Assembly: GCA_003676145.1 (NCBI GenBank)
Contig: NAUB01000031.1
Location: 36,635 to 100,634, forward strand
DNA length: 64,000 nt
DNA from: a gamma proteobacterium symbiont of Stewartia floridana
Lineage (GTDB): Bacteria; Pseudomonadota; Gammaproteobacteria; Chromatiales; Chromatiaceae
Reading direction: 5' to 3'
Part shown: in pieces, positions 16,841 through 27,006 of the stretch
How positions within the stretch are numbered: position 1 is the stretch's first letter
How the letters are laid out: each line of letters opens with the position of its first letter
Made by a program: the position numbers and the translations under genes
The notes under the pieces: generated by a model
The model's database searches: none
Seen by the model: the letters and a program-made list of their open reading frames with translations, nothing else
Told to the model about the DNA's origin: nothing

Positions 16841-19000
16841 TCAGTTCGTCTCCCCATTCAGTGAAGCCTGTATACAGCGTAGCTCACCATAATCATAGCT
16901 TCCTTCCAGTGCTTCATAGACCGGTTTCAGCCGGCCATCCAGGCCAACTGTTTCAAACGCGTAGCGAACGCTTTTGAGATGTTCTGAGGAGAGAGACAAT
17001 ACCTCGGCCAATGGCAGCCCCCGGTGTTCGATGGCCGTGGCGAGGTGGCTGTAGACCGTTGCCAGGGTCAGTTGTCGCTGTTGCGCAATCCGTTCAACGC
17101 TGCAGCCCTCTTTCAGCAGGTCGACGGTTAAGGATACGGTGTCCCCCTGATCGTCAGGTGGATTCGAGTGGCTGTTGATGCAATCGAGGAATTGGGCTCC
17201 GTAGGATTCCAGTTTTCGTTTACCGACGCCGGAGACCTGGGCCAGCTGGTCCAGGGTTTGAGGGCGCCTCTCCATCATCTCCATCAGTGTGGCGTCGTGA
17301 AAGATCATATAGGCCGGTACTCCCTGCTCTTCAGCCAGCTCAAGCCGCAATGAGCGCAGTGCCTCCCAGATCTGCTGGTCGATCGGTTTGATCGACTCGC
17401 CAGAGGCCGCTTTACGGGTTCGGGTTTTTGCTGCTTTACGCAGTTTGCGCAGCAGCAGTTTGGATTCACCGCGCAGTACCGGGCGGCTCTTTTCTGTCAG
17501 ATGCAGGCCGCCATGCCCCTGCAGATCAACCGCCAACAGCCCATGGGCGATCAGCTGCCGATAGATACCCCGCCACTCTCCCGCTTTGAACTCGGTGCCG
17601 ATACCGTAGGTGCTGACCTGATGGTGGGCGAAGCGTCTGATCCGATCGTTCTCTTTGCCGAGTAGTACATCGATTAAGTAGTTGACGCCAAACCGCTGTC
17701 CGGTTCGGTGGACACAGGAGAGGGCTTTCTGTGCCGCTTCGGTGGCATCCCAGGTTTGCGGTGGCTGCAGGCAGGTATCGCAATTGCCACAGGGAGCATC
17801 CAATGGGTCGGAGAAGTAATCCAGCAGGGCCTGTCGACGACAAGCGGTGATTTCGCACAGTGCCAGCATGGCATCGAGCTTATGTCTTTCGATCCGTTTG
17901 TGCGCCTCGTCGGCTTCTGAAGAGGCCTGCATCTGTCGCAGGGTAATGACATCCTGCAATCCATACACCATCCAGGCATCTGCGGGTTGGCCGTCCCGTC
18001 CGGCCCGACCGGTCTCCTGGTAATAGGCCTCGATGCTTTTCGGCAGATTGAGATGGGCGACAAATCGTACATCCGGCTTGTCGATTCCCATGCCGAAGGC
18101 GATGGTGGCGACGATGATGATGCCATCTTCCCGTAGAAAACGGTTCTGGTTGTGTTGTCGGGTCTGGCTGTCCAGTCCCGCATGGTAGGGCAGGGCATTG
18201 ATATACTTGGACTGCAGCCAGCTGGCGATATCATCGACCCGTTTGCGGGAGAGGCAATAGACGATTCCCGCCTCTCCGCGGTGCTCGCTTTCGATGAAGT
18301 TCAACAGACGCTGTCGACTGTTGCCGTCGTTCTCCATGATCTGATAGCGAATATTGGGGCGATCGAAACCGACAATGAATTTTTCGGCCTTCTGCAGACC
18401 GAGCCGTTCGACAATCTCATCTCGGGTCGCCTTATCCGCGGTGGCGGTCAGCGCGATACGCGGCACCGTGGGGAAGTGGTGGGTCAGTTGATTGAGTTGG
18501 ATATACTCGGGACGGAAGTCGTGACCCCATTGGGAAACACAGTGGGCCTCATCGATGGCAAACAGGGCCAGGCGGGTCTGTTGCAGCAGTTCGAGGGTAC
18601 GCGGTGTGAGGAGTCTCTCCGGCGCGACATAGAGCATATCCAGTTCACCGGCCAACAGTTGAGCCTCGATCTGATGGACCTGATCCGGGGCCAGGCTTGA
18701 GTTCAGGTAGGCGGCGCTGATGCCCAGTTGGTTGAGGCTGTCGACCTGGTCCTTCATCAAGGCAATCAGGGGGGAGACGACGATACCGACGCCGGATCGG
18801 AGCATCGATGGAATCTGGAAACAGAGGGATTTACCGCCGCCGGTGGGCATGATCACCAGGGCATCGCCGCCGTTCAGCAGCTGTTCGATAATCTGTTCCT
18901 GGGGGGCGCGGAACTGGTGATAGCCAAAACTGTTCTGAAGAACGGCTCTGGCTTGGCTCAGTTCAGATGTTGTGTGAGAGGGGTCTGTCATCCGTGACAT
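16841..19000 (-). CDS. recQ: ATP-dependent DNA helicase RecQ
   Basis: A 719-residue 3'-5' helicase. Motif I is [14 protein letters not shown]; the DEAH box is [20 protein letters not shown]; motifs V-VI are seen in [15 protein letters not shown] and ETGRAGRDG. The RecQ zinc site [10 protein letters not shown]...CGNCDTC follows, then a winged helix and an HRDC domain ([32 protein letters not shown]). A helix-turn-helix tail ([20 protein letters not shown]) ends the protein. The start at 19000 has AGGA seven bases upstream; the longer upstream frame has no support. It is divergent from the amidotransferase gene at 19212. Confidence 0.95.
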   Translation of the reverse strand: MSRMTDPSHTTSELSQARAVLQNSFGYHQFRAPQEQIIEQLLNGGDALVIMPTGGGKSLCFQIPSMLRSGVGIVVSPLIALMKDQVDSLNQLGISAAYLNSSLAPDQVHQIEAQLLAGELDMLYVAPERLLTPRTLELLQQTRLALFAIDEAHCVSQWGHDFRPEYIQLNQLTHHFPTVPRIALTATADKATRDEIVERLGLQKAEKFIVGFDRPNIRYQIMENDGNSRQRLLNFIESEHRGEAGIVYCLSRKRVDDIASWLQSKYINALPYHAGLDSQTRQHNQNRFLREDGIIIVATIAFGMGIDKPDVRFVAHLNLPKSIEAYYQETGRAGRDGQPADAWMVYGLQDVITLRQMQASSEADEAHKRIERHKLDAMLALCEITACRRQALLDYFSDPLDAPCGNCDTCLQPPQTWDATEAAQKALSCVHRTGQRFGVNYLIDVLLGKENDRIRRFAHHQVSTYGIGTEFKAGEWRGIYRQLIAHGLLAVDLQGHGGLHLTEKSRPVLRGESKLLLRKLRKAAKTRTRKAASGESIKPIDQQIWEALRSLRLELAEEQGVPAYMIFHDATLMEMMERRPQTLDQLAQVSGVGKRKLESYGAQFLDCINSHSNPPDDQGDTVSLTVDLLKEGCSVERIAQQRQLTLATVYSHLATAIEHRGLPLAEVLSLSSEHLKSVRYAFETVGLDGRLKPVYEALEGSYDYGELRCIQASLNGETN

Positions 19001-19211
19001 TATCCTGTCCTTTTTTGATCTTGTCAGCGGGGATGATAACCCAGCTTGAAAAACAAGTGAGGCATTCGTTAACAAATCGGGGGCATTCGCCTGGTTGCAA
19101 GCAGACAGGTTAGAACTCATTCTTGAAGTCATCTGTCGGAAGGACTATGGTCGCCGGGTTGATATGAAACTCCTCAAGGCTTTGGCAGCAAACGGATAAC
19201 TGGAAAGATTT

Positions 19212-20993
19212 ATGTGTGGATTTTGTGGTGAACTGCGTTTTGATGGTGGCCATGCTGAGTTGGCGACGATCGATCGGATGAATCATCAGATCCGGCGGCG
19301 TGGGCCGGATCACGGCGGCAGCTACAGCGATGGGCCGTTGGCGCTGGGGCATCGTCGCTTGGCGATCATCGACCTGTCGGTGCATGCCAATCAGCCGATG
19401 GTCGATCAGCAGTTGAACCTTGCGCTGGTCTTCAACGGCACCATCTATAACTACAAAGAGCTGCGTGAAACCCTGAAGGGACTTGGATACAGCTTCTTCT
19501 CCAACGGGGATACCGAGGTCATTCTCAAGGCCTACCACGCCTGGGGGGTGGATTGTGTCGAGCACCTGTCAGGCATGTTCGCCTTTGCGGTCTGGGATGC
19601 GCAGAATCAAAGCCTGTTCATGGTCAGGGACAGGTTCGGCATCAAGCCGCTCTATTACGCTGAGAATGGCAAAGTAGTGCGTTTTGCCTCCAACACCCAG
19701 GCGCTGCTTGCGGCCGGCGGGGTGGACACCTCACTGGATCCGCTGGCGCTGCACTATCAATTCACACTGCATGGGGTGGTGCCTGCACCACACACCATTT
19801 TCAAAGGCATACGCAAACTGCCACCCGGTCATACCATGACCATTGAGGCCAACGGCACCCAGCGATTGAGTCGTTACTGGAGTTACAGCGCAACCCGCAC
19901 AGATCGTCCGATGTCAGATCAGGATTGGCTGGATGCGATACACGATGAATTAAGGGAGGCGGTTCGCAAACGCAATGAGATTGCCGACGTGCCGGTAGGT
20001 GTGCTGCTCTCCGGAGGTCTCGATTCCAGTCTGCTGGTGGCGCTACTGGCCGAAGCCGGGGTCAAAGACCTGCGGACCTTTTCGGTTGGCTTTGAGGATC
20101 AGCCGGAAGAGAAGGGCAATGAGTTCGAATATTCCGATCCGGTAGCCGAGCGCTATCAGACCCAGCACCACAAATTTCTGGTGCCCAATGGGGAGGTGCT
20201 GAAACGCATGCCGGAGGCGGTGGATCAGATGTCGGAACCGATGTTCGGACAGGATGCGGTAGCCTTCTTTCTGCTCGGCGAGCAGGTGTCGCAGCAGATC
20301 AAGGTGGTGCAGTCGGGGCAGGGCGCCGATGAGGTGTTTGGTGGCTACTTCTGGTACTCCAGGATCATGCAGGAGCAGCAGGGAGAAGCCGTCGACCGTT
20401 TTGCCAAACACTATTTCGATCGGGATCATGATGAGTATCTGCGAATGGTTACGGATCGCTATGGCGCCGGTGACCATACCCGTGAACTGATTGCCAACAG
20501 ACTGCAGGAGAGCGACGCCGATTCCCTGATCGATGCGGTTCTCTATCTGGATCAGACCATGCTGATTGTCGATGACCCGGTGAAACGGGTCGATAACATG
20601 ACCATGGCCTGGGGATTGGAGGCCCGGGTTCCCTTTCTCGATCACCATCTGGTTGAATTGGCCGCCCGTTGCCCACCGGAATTGAAGTTGCGGGACGGGG
20701 GTAAGTATCCGTTGAAAGCGATGGCCAGAGGGATTGTGCCCGATGCGGTCATCGATCGGCCCAAAGGCTACTTTCCGATGCCGGCCCTGAAATATGTGCG
20801 GGGGGAATTTCTTGAGTTTATGCAGGATATTCTGAGCAGCCAGGCGGCCCGGGAGAGAGGGGTGTTTCGCCAATCCTATATCGACATGCTGTTGGCGGCT
20901 CCCGAGATGCATCACACCCGGATTCGAGGCAGCAAGCTTTGGCACATTGCGCTATTTGAATTCTGGTTGCAAAGGCAGTTGGCGCTGCACTGA
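19212..20993 (+). CDS. asnO: Asparagine-synthase-type amidotransferase, probably N-acetylglutaminylglutamine amide synthase
   Basis: A 593-residue class-II amidotransferase. The nucleophile is Cys2 (MCGFCGELRFDG), followed by the glutaminase domain with RRRGPDHGG and GHRRLAIIDLS. The synthetase domain has the PP-loop SGGLDSS at residues 267-273 and GQGADEVFGGYF. The MCGFCGELRFDGG start and length match the enzyme that amidates N-acetylglutaminylglutamine, an osmoprotectant dipeptide, better than ordinary AsnB. The usual GNAT/ATP-grasp partner (Ngg) is not next to it, so the assignment rests on sequence memory and could be another AsnB relative. Confidence 0.75.
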   Translation: MCGFCGELRFDGGHAELATIDRMNHQIRRRGPDHGGSYSDGPLALGHRRLAIIDLSVHANQPMVDQQLNLALVFNGTIYNYKELRETLKGLGYSFFSNGDTEVILKAYHAWGVDCVEHLSGMFAFAVWDAQNQSLFMVRDRFGIKPLYYAENGKVVRFASNTQALLAAGGVDTSLDPLALHYQFTLHGVVPAPHTIFKGIRKLPPGHTMTIEANGTQRLSRYWSYSATRTDRPMSDQDWLDAIHDELREAVRKRNEIADVPVGVLLSGGLDSSLLVALLAEAGVKDLRTFSVGFEDQPEEKGNEFEYSDPVAERYQTQHHKFLVPNGEVLKRMPEAVDQMSEPMFGQDAVAFFLLGEQVSQQIKVVQSGQGADEVFGGYFWYSRIMQEQQGEAVDRFAKHYFDRDHDEYLRMVTDRYGAGDHTRELIANRLQESDADSLIDAVLYLDQTMLIVDDPVKRVDNMTMAWGLEARVPFLDHHLVELAARCPPELKLRDGGKYPLKAMARGIVPDAVIDRPKGYFPMPALKYVRGEFLEFMQDILSSQAARERGVFRQSYIDMLLAAPEMHHTRIRGSKLWHIALFEFWLQRQLALH

Positions 20994-21009
20994 GTGCACG
21001 CCGGGTGAG

Positions 21010-21651
21010 TTAAGAGCAGTGCTGGCTTTTCAGGGGGTGTTGTGAGCAGAGTTCCAAAATGGCTGCCACAGCCTTAGGGCAGAACTGTTTACCACGCTCC
21101 TGCCGGATGATTTCCAGTGCCTGCTTGATCTCGATCTCACTCCGGTAGCTGCGGGTTGTGGTCATGGCATCGTAGGCGTCAACCACCGCAATGATGCGCG
21201 AGATCGTTGGGATCTCATCGCCTTGCAGTCCGTCAGGGTAGCCTTTGCCATCCCAATGCTCATGATGGTGCAGCACGCAGAGGGCAACCTCTTCGAGCAC
21301 CGGGTTGCCCAGGCTTCTGAGCATGTTCGCGCCGATGATGGGGTGCTGCTTGATGTCATCGTACTCATCCCCTGACAGCTTCCCCGGCTTCAACAGAATC
21401 TGATCAGCAATGCCGATCTTGCCGATATCGTGAAATCCGGCGGCCAAAGAGAGGATATCCATCTGGTGTTCAGTCAGCCCCATATGGTGGCCAATCTGCT
21501 CAGCCAGCAGAACCACCCGCTCGGAATGCTCAAGGGTGTAGCTATCCCTGGTCTTGAGCGCATGCTTCAGGATGGTATCCAGCTTGAAGCCCACATGGCT
21601 TTCCAGCAGGGAGATACGGCGTTTGATTTCTGGATTGCTGTCCTCGTTCAC
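21010..21651 (-). CDS. HD-GYP domain cyclic-di-GMP phosphodiesterase-like protein
   Basis: A 213-residue protein that is essentially one HD-GYP domain. The HD pair is His74-Asp75 in AGFHDIGKIGI, followed by HHHEHWDGKGYPDGL with the GYP at 137-139, and RIIAVVDAYDAMTTTRSYR. All catalytic residues look intact, so c-di-GMP hydrolysis is likely. There is no receiver or sensor domain, only about 25 N-terminal residues (ISLLESHVGFKLDTIL). It is convergent with asnO and divergent from grxD. Confidence 0.9.
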   Translation of the reverse strand: MNEDSNPEIKRRISLLESHVGFKLDTILKHALKTRDSYTLEHSERVVLLAEQIGHHMGLTEHQMDILSLAAGFHDIGKIGIADQILLKPGKLSGDEYDDIKQHPIIGANMLRSLGNPVLEEVALCVLHHHEHWDGKGYPDGLQGDEIPTISRIIAVVDAYDAMTTTRSYRSEIEIKQALEIIRQERGKQFCPKAVAAILELCSQHPLKSQHCS

Positions 21652-22051
21652 GTGGCTATGTTCAGTAGATTCAATAGGTTGGGCTAGGAGAATGAGTGAT
21701 TACAAATGATCTGTTCGATTGTGCTGGTTTTAACTTCCGGGGTACAACTTTGTCAAATGAATTAAGCTCTGAAAACGATCGAAATATTAAAGGTATTGGG
21801 CCTGTTTCAATGGGCCGGAACCCCCCTCGCTTTGTGCGATCTACTCTAGTATCGATCCTCTGGGGTGTTACTTTACCATGGCGGCATCATGGTTTTACAG
21901 ATGGCGATGGAATCGGTAGTGAGTAAGCATTGTCGATTCGAGGTTTTTTCTTAACTGCCAAAGCGTTAGAATTTCCCTACTGGAACCGTGCTTGAAAATG
22001 CCAGGAAGGACACCAAATAAGCACGATAAACGACTATTCGAGGTGTAAACG
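21652..22051. other. Intergenic region between HD-GYP gene and grxD
   Basis: A 400-base divergent gap. It must hold promoters for both flanking genes. No credible gene, RNA or repeat was recognised; there is no strong ribosome-binding site in the 20 bases before grxD (GAGGTGTAAACG is the best candidate). Confidence 0.4.
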
Positions 22052-22390
22052 ATGGAAGTATTGGATCGAATCAAAGAGCAGGTCGAGAGTAATCCGATCG
22101 TGATCTACATGAAAGGCACGCCCCAGTTTCCCATGTGCGGCTTCTCCTCCCGGGCGGCTGCCGCGCTGCAGGATTGCGGTGTACCCTTCGCCTATGTGAA
22201 TGTGCTGGCCGATCCGGAAATTTTTGAGAATCTGCCTCGATTTGCCGATTGGCCGACTTTTCCGCAAATCTATATCGATGGTGAGTTGATCGGTGGCTGT
22301 GATATCACTCTGGAGATGCACCAGAGCGGTGAGTTGAAAAGCATGATGGAAGAGGCGGCGGCAAAAGCGGCTCCCACCGGTGAGAGCTAG
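22052..22390 (+). CDS. grxD: Monothiol glutaredoxin
   Basis: A 112-residue Grx4-type glutaredoxin. The active site is the monothiol Cys29-Gly-Phe-Ser (MKGTPQFPMCGFSSRA), followed by the glutathione-binding NWPTFPQ-like segment (DWPTFPQIYIDGELIGGCD). These proteins bind and hand on 2Fe-2S clusters with glutathione and BolA-type partners. Length is normal, with a short Ala-rich tail. It is separated by 130 bases from the next gene, so it is probably transcribed alone. Confidence 0.95.
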   Translation: MEVLDRIKEQVESNPIVIYMKGTPQFPMCGFSSRAAAALQDCGVPFAYVNVLADPEIFENLPRFADWPTFPQIYIDGELIGGCDITLEMHQSGELKSMMEEAAAKAAPTGES

Positions 22391-22523
22391 GGCCTGGATC
22401 TTTGCCTGCTTCAGTCACCATTCCCATCTCTGCAACCACCAGCACCGGTTCCCTCTGTCTGGCTGGGCTAAGCTCTAGCCCCGGCAGAGTAGAGCGGTTT
22501 CGCCTGAGCAGGTCCTGTTTCGG

Positions 22524-23039
22524 ATGACCAAGTGGGATACCCGGTTTCTGGGGCTTGCCGCCTATATCTCCGCCTGGAGCAAGGATCCCTCCTCTCAGGT
22601 CGGTGCGGTGATTACCGATGGCAACCGGATCATCTCCCTGGGCTATAACGGTTTTGCGGCCGGGGTGGAGGATAAGCCGGAACGACTGACGAATCGTAAC
22701 TGCAAGCTCAATCTAACCATCCATGCGGAAGAGAATGCGATGATCTTCGCCAAGCGGGGGCTGAATGGCTGTACCGTCTACGTCACCCATCCTCCCTGTC
22801 CAAGATGCGCCTCCAAACTGATCCAGGAAGAGGTGGGCCGGATTGTCTATGTGACGCCCAGTGAGGACTTTCTATCCCGCTGGGAGGATGACATCAAATT
22901 ATCCGCAGAGATGTATCGTGAGGCGGGCGTCGAAGTGACCCAGTACGATCTGCAGGAGCTGAATCATGACAATGCCTCGATCACCATTGCCCCGGGCGGG
23001 CTGTTCAAGAATGTCATGAACCTGCTGCTGCAGGAGTAG
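22524..23039 (+). CDS. dCMP/deoxycytidylate deaminase-family protein
   Basis: A 171-residue zinc deaminase. The catalytic motif is His67-Ala-Glu69 (LTIHAEENAM), and the second zinc motif is Pro-Cys92-x2-Cys95 (HPPCPRCASKL). The N-terminal part (DPSSQVGAVI, GYNGFAAGV) matches dCMP deaminases of the ComEB/phage type. It would convert dCMP to dUMP for thymidylate synthesis, or a related cytidine substrate. It lies tail to tail with the DUF3108 gene. Confidence 0.88.
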   Translation: MTKWDTRFLGLAAYISAWSKDPSSQVGAVITDGNRIISLGYNGFAAGVEDKPERLTNRNCKLNLTIHAEENAMIFAKRGLNGCTVYVTHPPCPRCASKLIQEEVGRIVYVTPSEDFLSRWEDDIKLSAEMYREAGVEVTQYDLQELNHDNASITIAPGGLFKNVMNLLLQE

Positions 23040-23054
23040 CAACAGGCCCCAGGA

Positions 23055-23807
23055 TCAGGAACTGGTTTCCGCAGCCAGAGATTCCTCCGGGATATGCAGT
23101 TCGTCCAACACCATCCGGTAGAGCCTACCGCTCTGGGTGCGCTCGATCTTTATCGGCAGGTAACCCAGCTCCCTGGCGAACCAGATGGTATAGTCCGATG
23201 CCCCATCTCCCTTACTGCGCTCTACCCGCAGGCAGCGGAAGCTGTGGTTGGACGATGCCACTGTCTCTTCTCCGACGACCTGGAAATGATAGGTTTTGAC
23301 TTTTCCCCCATCCGCCACCTGATAGCTGACCTGCTGACTGCCCTCAGCCAGATGGAGCCTGACCTGTAACTGCTGGCTGAGTTTATCCTGTGTGGTATCC
23401 CCGATCGGCTGGGACCAGGTGACGCCCTGACTGGTTGTGGCGGCATGCGCGGATTGCCAATCGAAACTCACCTCACTGTTTTCTGACGGCTGATCCTTGT
23501 CCCGATAGGTGTAGCGGTGGGGAACGACCCTCCCCTCCAGGTGGCGCCCCTGGCTCTCTTCGATCACTTCGTTGCGGCTGAAAAGATTCGCCAACAGGCT
23601 GGGTTGGCTGTGAGCGGTGTAGATATAGGAGCCGTCCGGTTTCAGTTCCAGGCTTAAGGTCAGTCGCCCAAGGGGCAGGATGTTTCTGTGTACGGTGAAT
23701 TCTGCGGAGAACGGCTTCAAAAGCTCATCGGCAGCGGCGTTCAGGGTGATGAAACAGCTCAGAAACACCCCCAGCAGCCCAACTCGGACGGTGGCATGCC
23801 GGGCCAT
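23055..23807 (-). CDS. DUF3108 envelope protein downstream of purN
   Basis: About 250 residues from ATG 23807, eight bases after the purN stop. A longer frame reaching 23990 overlaps purN and is rejected. A signal peptide (MARHATVRVGLLGVFLSCFI, then AAADE) indicates export. The mature part (PFSAEFTVHRNILPLGRLTL ... SEVSFDWQ ... VWFARELGYLP-like) matches DUF3108, a periplasmic beta-rich family often found after purN in gammaproteobacteria. Function not established. Confidence 0.82.
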   Translation of the reverse strand: MARHATVRVGLLGVFLSCFITLNAAADELLKPFSAEFTVHRNILPLGRLTLSLELKPDGSYIYTAHSQPSLLANLFSRNEVIEESQGRHLEGRVVPHRYTYRDKDQPSENSEVSFDWQSAHAATTSQGVTWSQPIGDTTQDKLSQQLQVRLHLAEGSQQVSYQVADGGKVKTYHFQVVGEETVASSNHSFRCLRVERSKGDGASDYTIWFARELGYLPIKIERTQSGRLYRMVLDELHIPEESLAAETSS

Positions 23808-23814
23808 GGTTGGT

Positions 23815-24483
23815 TTATCGGATCGTGTCCTGCGGTGCATAGACCACAGGTTGCAGAAGTTTCTCATTATCCAGAATGACCTCTCCGGTCTCGTTGAGTT
23901 GCAGCCGCTTTTTAGCGTACCAACCCACAACCAGTGGATAGAGCTGATGCTCCTTTTCCAGCACCCGTGCAGCCAGGCTCTGCGGGTCATCCTCCGGTAG
24001 CACGGCTACCTGGGCCTGGGCGATCAGGGGACCCCCATCCAGCTCTTCTGTGACAAAGTGTACACTCACCCCATGCAGTTGCTCACCTGCCTCGAGTGCC
24101 CGCTTATGGGTATGCAGGCCTGTGTATTTGGGCAGCAGGGACGGGTGGACGTTCAACAGCCGCCCGGCATAGTGGCGCACGAAGGGTGTTGTCAGGATGC
24201 GCATGAATCCGGCGAGGACCACCAGCTCCGGTTGGTATCTGTCGATCAGCTCGATCAGGGCCTGGTCATAGCTTGCCCGATCGGCAAAGGCCTGGTGGTC
24301 GAGCACGGCGGTTTCGATGGCCGCTGATGCGGCCCGTTGCAGACCGTACACCCCGGGACGGTTGCTGATAACCGCGGCAATCTCGATCGGCAGGTGGTGC
24401 TGGCTGGCATCGATGATCGCCTGCAGATTGGAGCCATTGCCGGAGATCAGCACCACAACCTTCGGGTGCTGAGTGCCGGTCAT
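23815..24483 (-). CDS. purN: Phosphoribosylglycinamide formyltransferase
   Basis: A 222-residue enzyme transferring a formyl group from 10-formyl-THF to GAR in purine synthesis. The N-terminus [17 protein letters not shown] binds the substrate phosphate. The catalytic region is [10 protein letters not shown], then [20 protein letters not shown] (Asn-His) and [15 protein letters not shown] (Asp). Its ATG overlaps the purM stop (ATGA), so the two are translationally coupled. Length is normal. Confidence 0.95.
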   Translation of the reverse strand: MTGTQHPKVVVLISGNGSNLQAIIDASQHHLPIEIAAVISNRPGVYGLQRAASAAIETAVLDHQAFADRASYDQALIELIDRYQPELVVLAGFMRILTTPFVRHYAGRLLNVHPSLLPKYTGLHTHKRALEAGEQLHGVSVHFVTEELDGGPLIAQAQVAVLPEDDPQSLAARVLEKEHQLYPLVVGWYAKKRLQLNETGEVILDNEKLLQPVVYAPQDTIR

Positions 24484-25550
24484 GCGAGTGGTCCGGTGAT
24501 CACCACACCCTGCCGCTGGCTGTCAGCGGGCTCGATGCTACCCAGTTTCCAGGCGTTTTCGCCCTGCTCATTGAGAAGCGCCAGCGTGGTTTCCGCATCC
24601 TCTGCCGAGACGCAGACCACCATCCCGACGCCACTGTTGAAGGTTCTGAGCATCTCATCGGAGGCCAGGTTGCCCTGCTGTCGCAGCCATTCGAAGACAG
24701 GGGGCAGGGTCCAACTGCCGCTGTCGATGACGGCACAGCAATCGGCCGGGAGTACCCGGGGCAGGTTCTCAGGCAGGCCGCCGCCGGTAATATGGGCCAG
24801 GGCATGAATCTCGACCTTTTGCATCAGCGCCAGCAGGGATTTGACATAGATTCTGGTGGGCTCCAGCAATGCCTCGCCCAGGGTGGTCCCGGCCAGGGGC
24901 TGGTCCAGGCTCGCCTCACTGACCTCAAGTATCTTACGGATCAGTGAGTAACCATTGGAGTGGGGGCCGGAGGAGGCAAGGCCGATCAGCACATCCCCAG
25001 CTTTGACCCTGTCCGGTACGATCAGCTGGCTCTTCTCCGCAATACCCACGCAGAAGCCGGCCAGGTCATAGTCGCCGCTGTCGTAGATGCCCGGCATCTC
25101 TGCGGTTTCACCCCCTGTCAGGGCTGCGCCGGCCAGTTCGCAGCCCCTGGCGATCCCCTTCACCACATCGGTGGCAACCTCGATCTCGAGTTTCCCGGTT
25201 GCGTAATAGTCGAGGAAAAACAGCGGTTCGGCACCGGCGACCACAATATCATTGACACACATTGCCACCAGATCGATGCCGATGGTGTCATGTTTGTCCA
25301 ACTCCAGAGCAAGCTTCAATTTGGTGCCGACCCCGTCAGTACCCGATACCAGTACCGGTTCCCGGTACTTCTCCAGCGGCAGTTCAAACAGCGCTCCGAA
25401 TCCCCCCAATCCACTCAATACGCCTGGACGGAAGGTCTGTTTGACAATGGGTTTGATGCGTTCGACCAGTTCATTCCCGGCATCGATGTCCACACCGGCA
25501 TCCCGGTAACTGAGTGAGGTTGGCTGGCTTGGCTTGGACTCATGGGCCAC
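24480..25550 (-). CDS. purM: Phosphoribosylformylglycinamidine cyclo-ligase (AIR synthetase)
   Basis: A 356-residue ATP-dependent enzyme closing the imidazole ring in purine synthesis. Family segments are visible: [58 protein letters not shown] and [17 protein letters not shown]. It forms the classic purMN operon with the next gene and a DUF3108 gene, divergent from the DUF2066 gene. Length is usual. Confidence 0.96.
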   Translation of the reverse strand: MAHESKPSQPTSLSYRDAGVDIDAGNELVERIKPIVKQTFRPGVLSGLGGFGALFELPLEKYREPVLVSGTDGVGTKLKLALELDKHDTIGIDLVAMCVNDIVVAGAEPLFFLDYYATGKLEIEVATDVVKGIARGCELAGAALTGGETAEMPGIYDSGDYDLAGFCVGIAEKSQLIVPDRVKAGDVLIGLASSGPHSNGYSLIRKILEVSEASLDQPLAGTTLGEALLEPTRIYVKSLLALMQKVEIHALAHITGGGLPENLPRVLPADCCAVIDSGSWTLPPVFEWLRQQGNLASDEMLRTFNSGVGMVVCVSAEDAETTLALLNEQGENAWKLGSIEPADSQRQGVVITGPLA

Positions 25551-25867
25551 GAGACGATACTCCCGATTGTCAAAAAAATTCAGATCGGGATTCTATCAGA
25601 AGATCATTCGCTAGTACTCCTTCAAGACGATAATTACGCATCCGGCGCGTCGTCAAGCGGCTGGCCCTGCGGGAGCCCATCGAGACGGCAATGGCGCGCC
25701 ACACTTTGCAGACTCTGCCGGGTGGATCCGGCCGATCCTTACCCTGTTCAGTGCGCGCCCGCCGGCTTTGTGATGGCTGAATTTTCATCTTTTTTCCAGG
25801 CGCGTTAATATGCCGGGTTGTTAAGGGTTGATCCTGTTTTTAAAAACCAGGGAATGTGTGATCTGAA
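25551..25867. other. Divergent intergenic region purM/DUF2066
   Basis: A 317-base gap between divergent genes. It should contain the purM promoter and that of the downstream gene; the AT-rich stretch at 25780-25800 (TTTTCATCTTTTTTCC) is the most promoter-like part. No PurR box or gene was recognised. Confidence 0.35.
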
Positions 25868-26989
25868 ATGAGTCGATTTCCTCTAGCGCCTATCTGTAAC
25901 TGGTTGTTCCTGGCCCTGCTGCTGGGGAGTTACTCTGTTGTCCATGCGGAGGCCGTAACCAATCTCTATGAGGCTGAAGTGGCCGTCTTCGGACAGGGCG
26001 GTGAGGCTCGCTCGAAAGGCATCCGGGAGGCGTTTGCCGGGGTGCTGGTGAAAGTCAGCGGCGATAGCGGCCTGCTTGATGATCCACAGGTCGAGCAACT
26101 GCTCAAGCGGGGCTCCAGACTGGTTCAGCAGTATCGTTACAAACCACTGCCCAATCCACCTGAAGAGGTCGATGAAGAGGCACCGGATCGACTGCTCTGG
26201 GCGAGATTCGATGCCCGTGCGGTCAACCGTCTGTTGCGCGAGAGCGGTGTTCCCGTGTGGGGTGAGACCCGTCCTTCGATGCTGCTCTGGCTGGGGCAGG
26301 AAGAGGGAGCACGTAGATCACTGATCTCCCCCGACAGGGCGACCTCCTTGAAGCAGCAGCTGACTCAGACCGCCGATGCCCGGGGCTTGCCCCTGGTCTG
26401 GCCACTGATGGATATCGAGGATCAAAGGGCGGTTCAGGTGAGTGATCTATGGGGTGGTTTTGAAGAGAATATCCGACGTGCCTCCGATCGCTATCTGCCG
26501 GATGTGATTCTGGTCGGCCGGCTCTCCTACCGTGGTCAGGGGAGTTGGCGGGGGGAGTGGATCCTCTATCTACCCGATAAGATCAACCGCTGGCAGAGCT
26601 ATGCCGAAACCAGAGCCGGCGTGGCGAAAGAGGGGATGGAGCAGGCGGTTGATGCCCTGGCCCTCAGATTCGCACCGCAACAGGTGAGTCAGGGTATATC
26701 CAGTCTCCGTCTGAGAGTCCATGGCCTTACCCAGCTGGCCGATTATGCCCTGGTGCAGGACTATCTGCGTTCATTGGCGATGATCGACAACGTTGATCTG
26801 TTGGCGGCGGATCCGGAGCAGGTGAGTTTCCTGCTCAGGGTGCATGGGGGACGCGATGCCCTGGTCAGGGGAATTCAGTTGGGTTCCGTGCTCGAACCGA
26901 TGGTCATGCAGGTCAGTCCGGACCCGGATCAGCCTGAGATCAGTGAAGAGTCTCTGGATGGTGAGGGGCTGGATTACCGGCTGCGTTAA
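25868..26989 (+). CDS. DUF2066 exported protein
   Basis: A 373-residue protein with a signal peptide (FPLAPICNWLFLALLLGSYS, cleaved near VHA-EAV). The mature N-terminus (LYEAEVAVFGQGGEARSKGI REAF) and the middle (SDLWGGFEENI) match DUF2066, a family of unknown function found next to purM in gammaproteobacteria. The C-terminal part from about residue 275 (GISSLRLRVHGLTQLADYAL) could be a second alpha/beta domain. Probably periplasmic. The phosphatidyltransferase gene follows 17 bases later in a likely operon. Confidence 0.8.
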   Translation: MSRFPLAPICNWLFLALLLGSYSVVHAEAVTNLYEAEVAVFGQGGEARSKGIREAFAGVLVKVSGDSGLLDDPQVEQLLKRGSRLVQQYRYKPLPNPPEEVDEEAPDRLLWARFDARAVNRLLRESGVPVWGETRPSMLLWLGQEEGARRSLISPDRATSLKQQLTQTADARGLPLVWPLMDIEDQRAVQVSDLWGGFEENIRRASDRYLPDVILVGRLSYRGQGSWRGEWILYLPDKINRWQSYAETRAGVAKEGMEQAVDALALRFAPQQVSQGISSLRLRVHGLTQLADYALVQDYLRSLAMIDNVDLLAADPEQVSFLLRVHGGRDALVRGIQLGSVLEPMVMQVSPDPDQPEISEESLDGEGLDYRLR

Positions 26990-27006
26990 CCGCCGAATCA
27001 ATCACC

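Noticed and set aside
23808..23990. Longer start for the DUF3108 protein
   Set aside because: Would overlap purN by 176 bases and put 61 unrelated residues before a clear signal peptide.
25570..25788. Possible decayed gene between purM and the DUF2066 gene
   Set aside because: Neither strand shows a continuous conserved protein segment; treated as a plain intergenic region.
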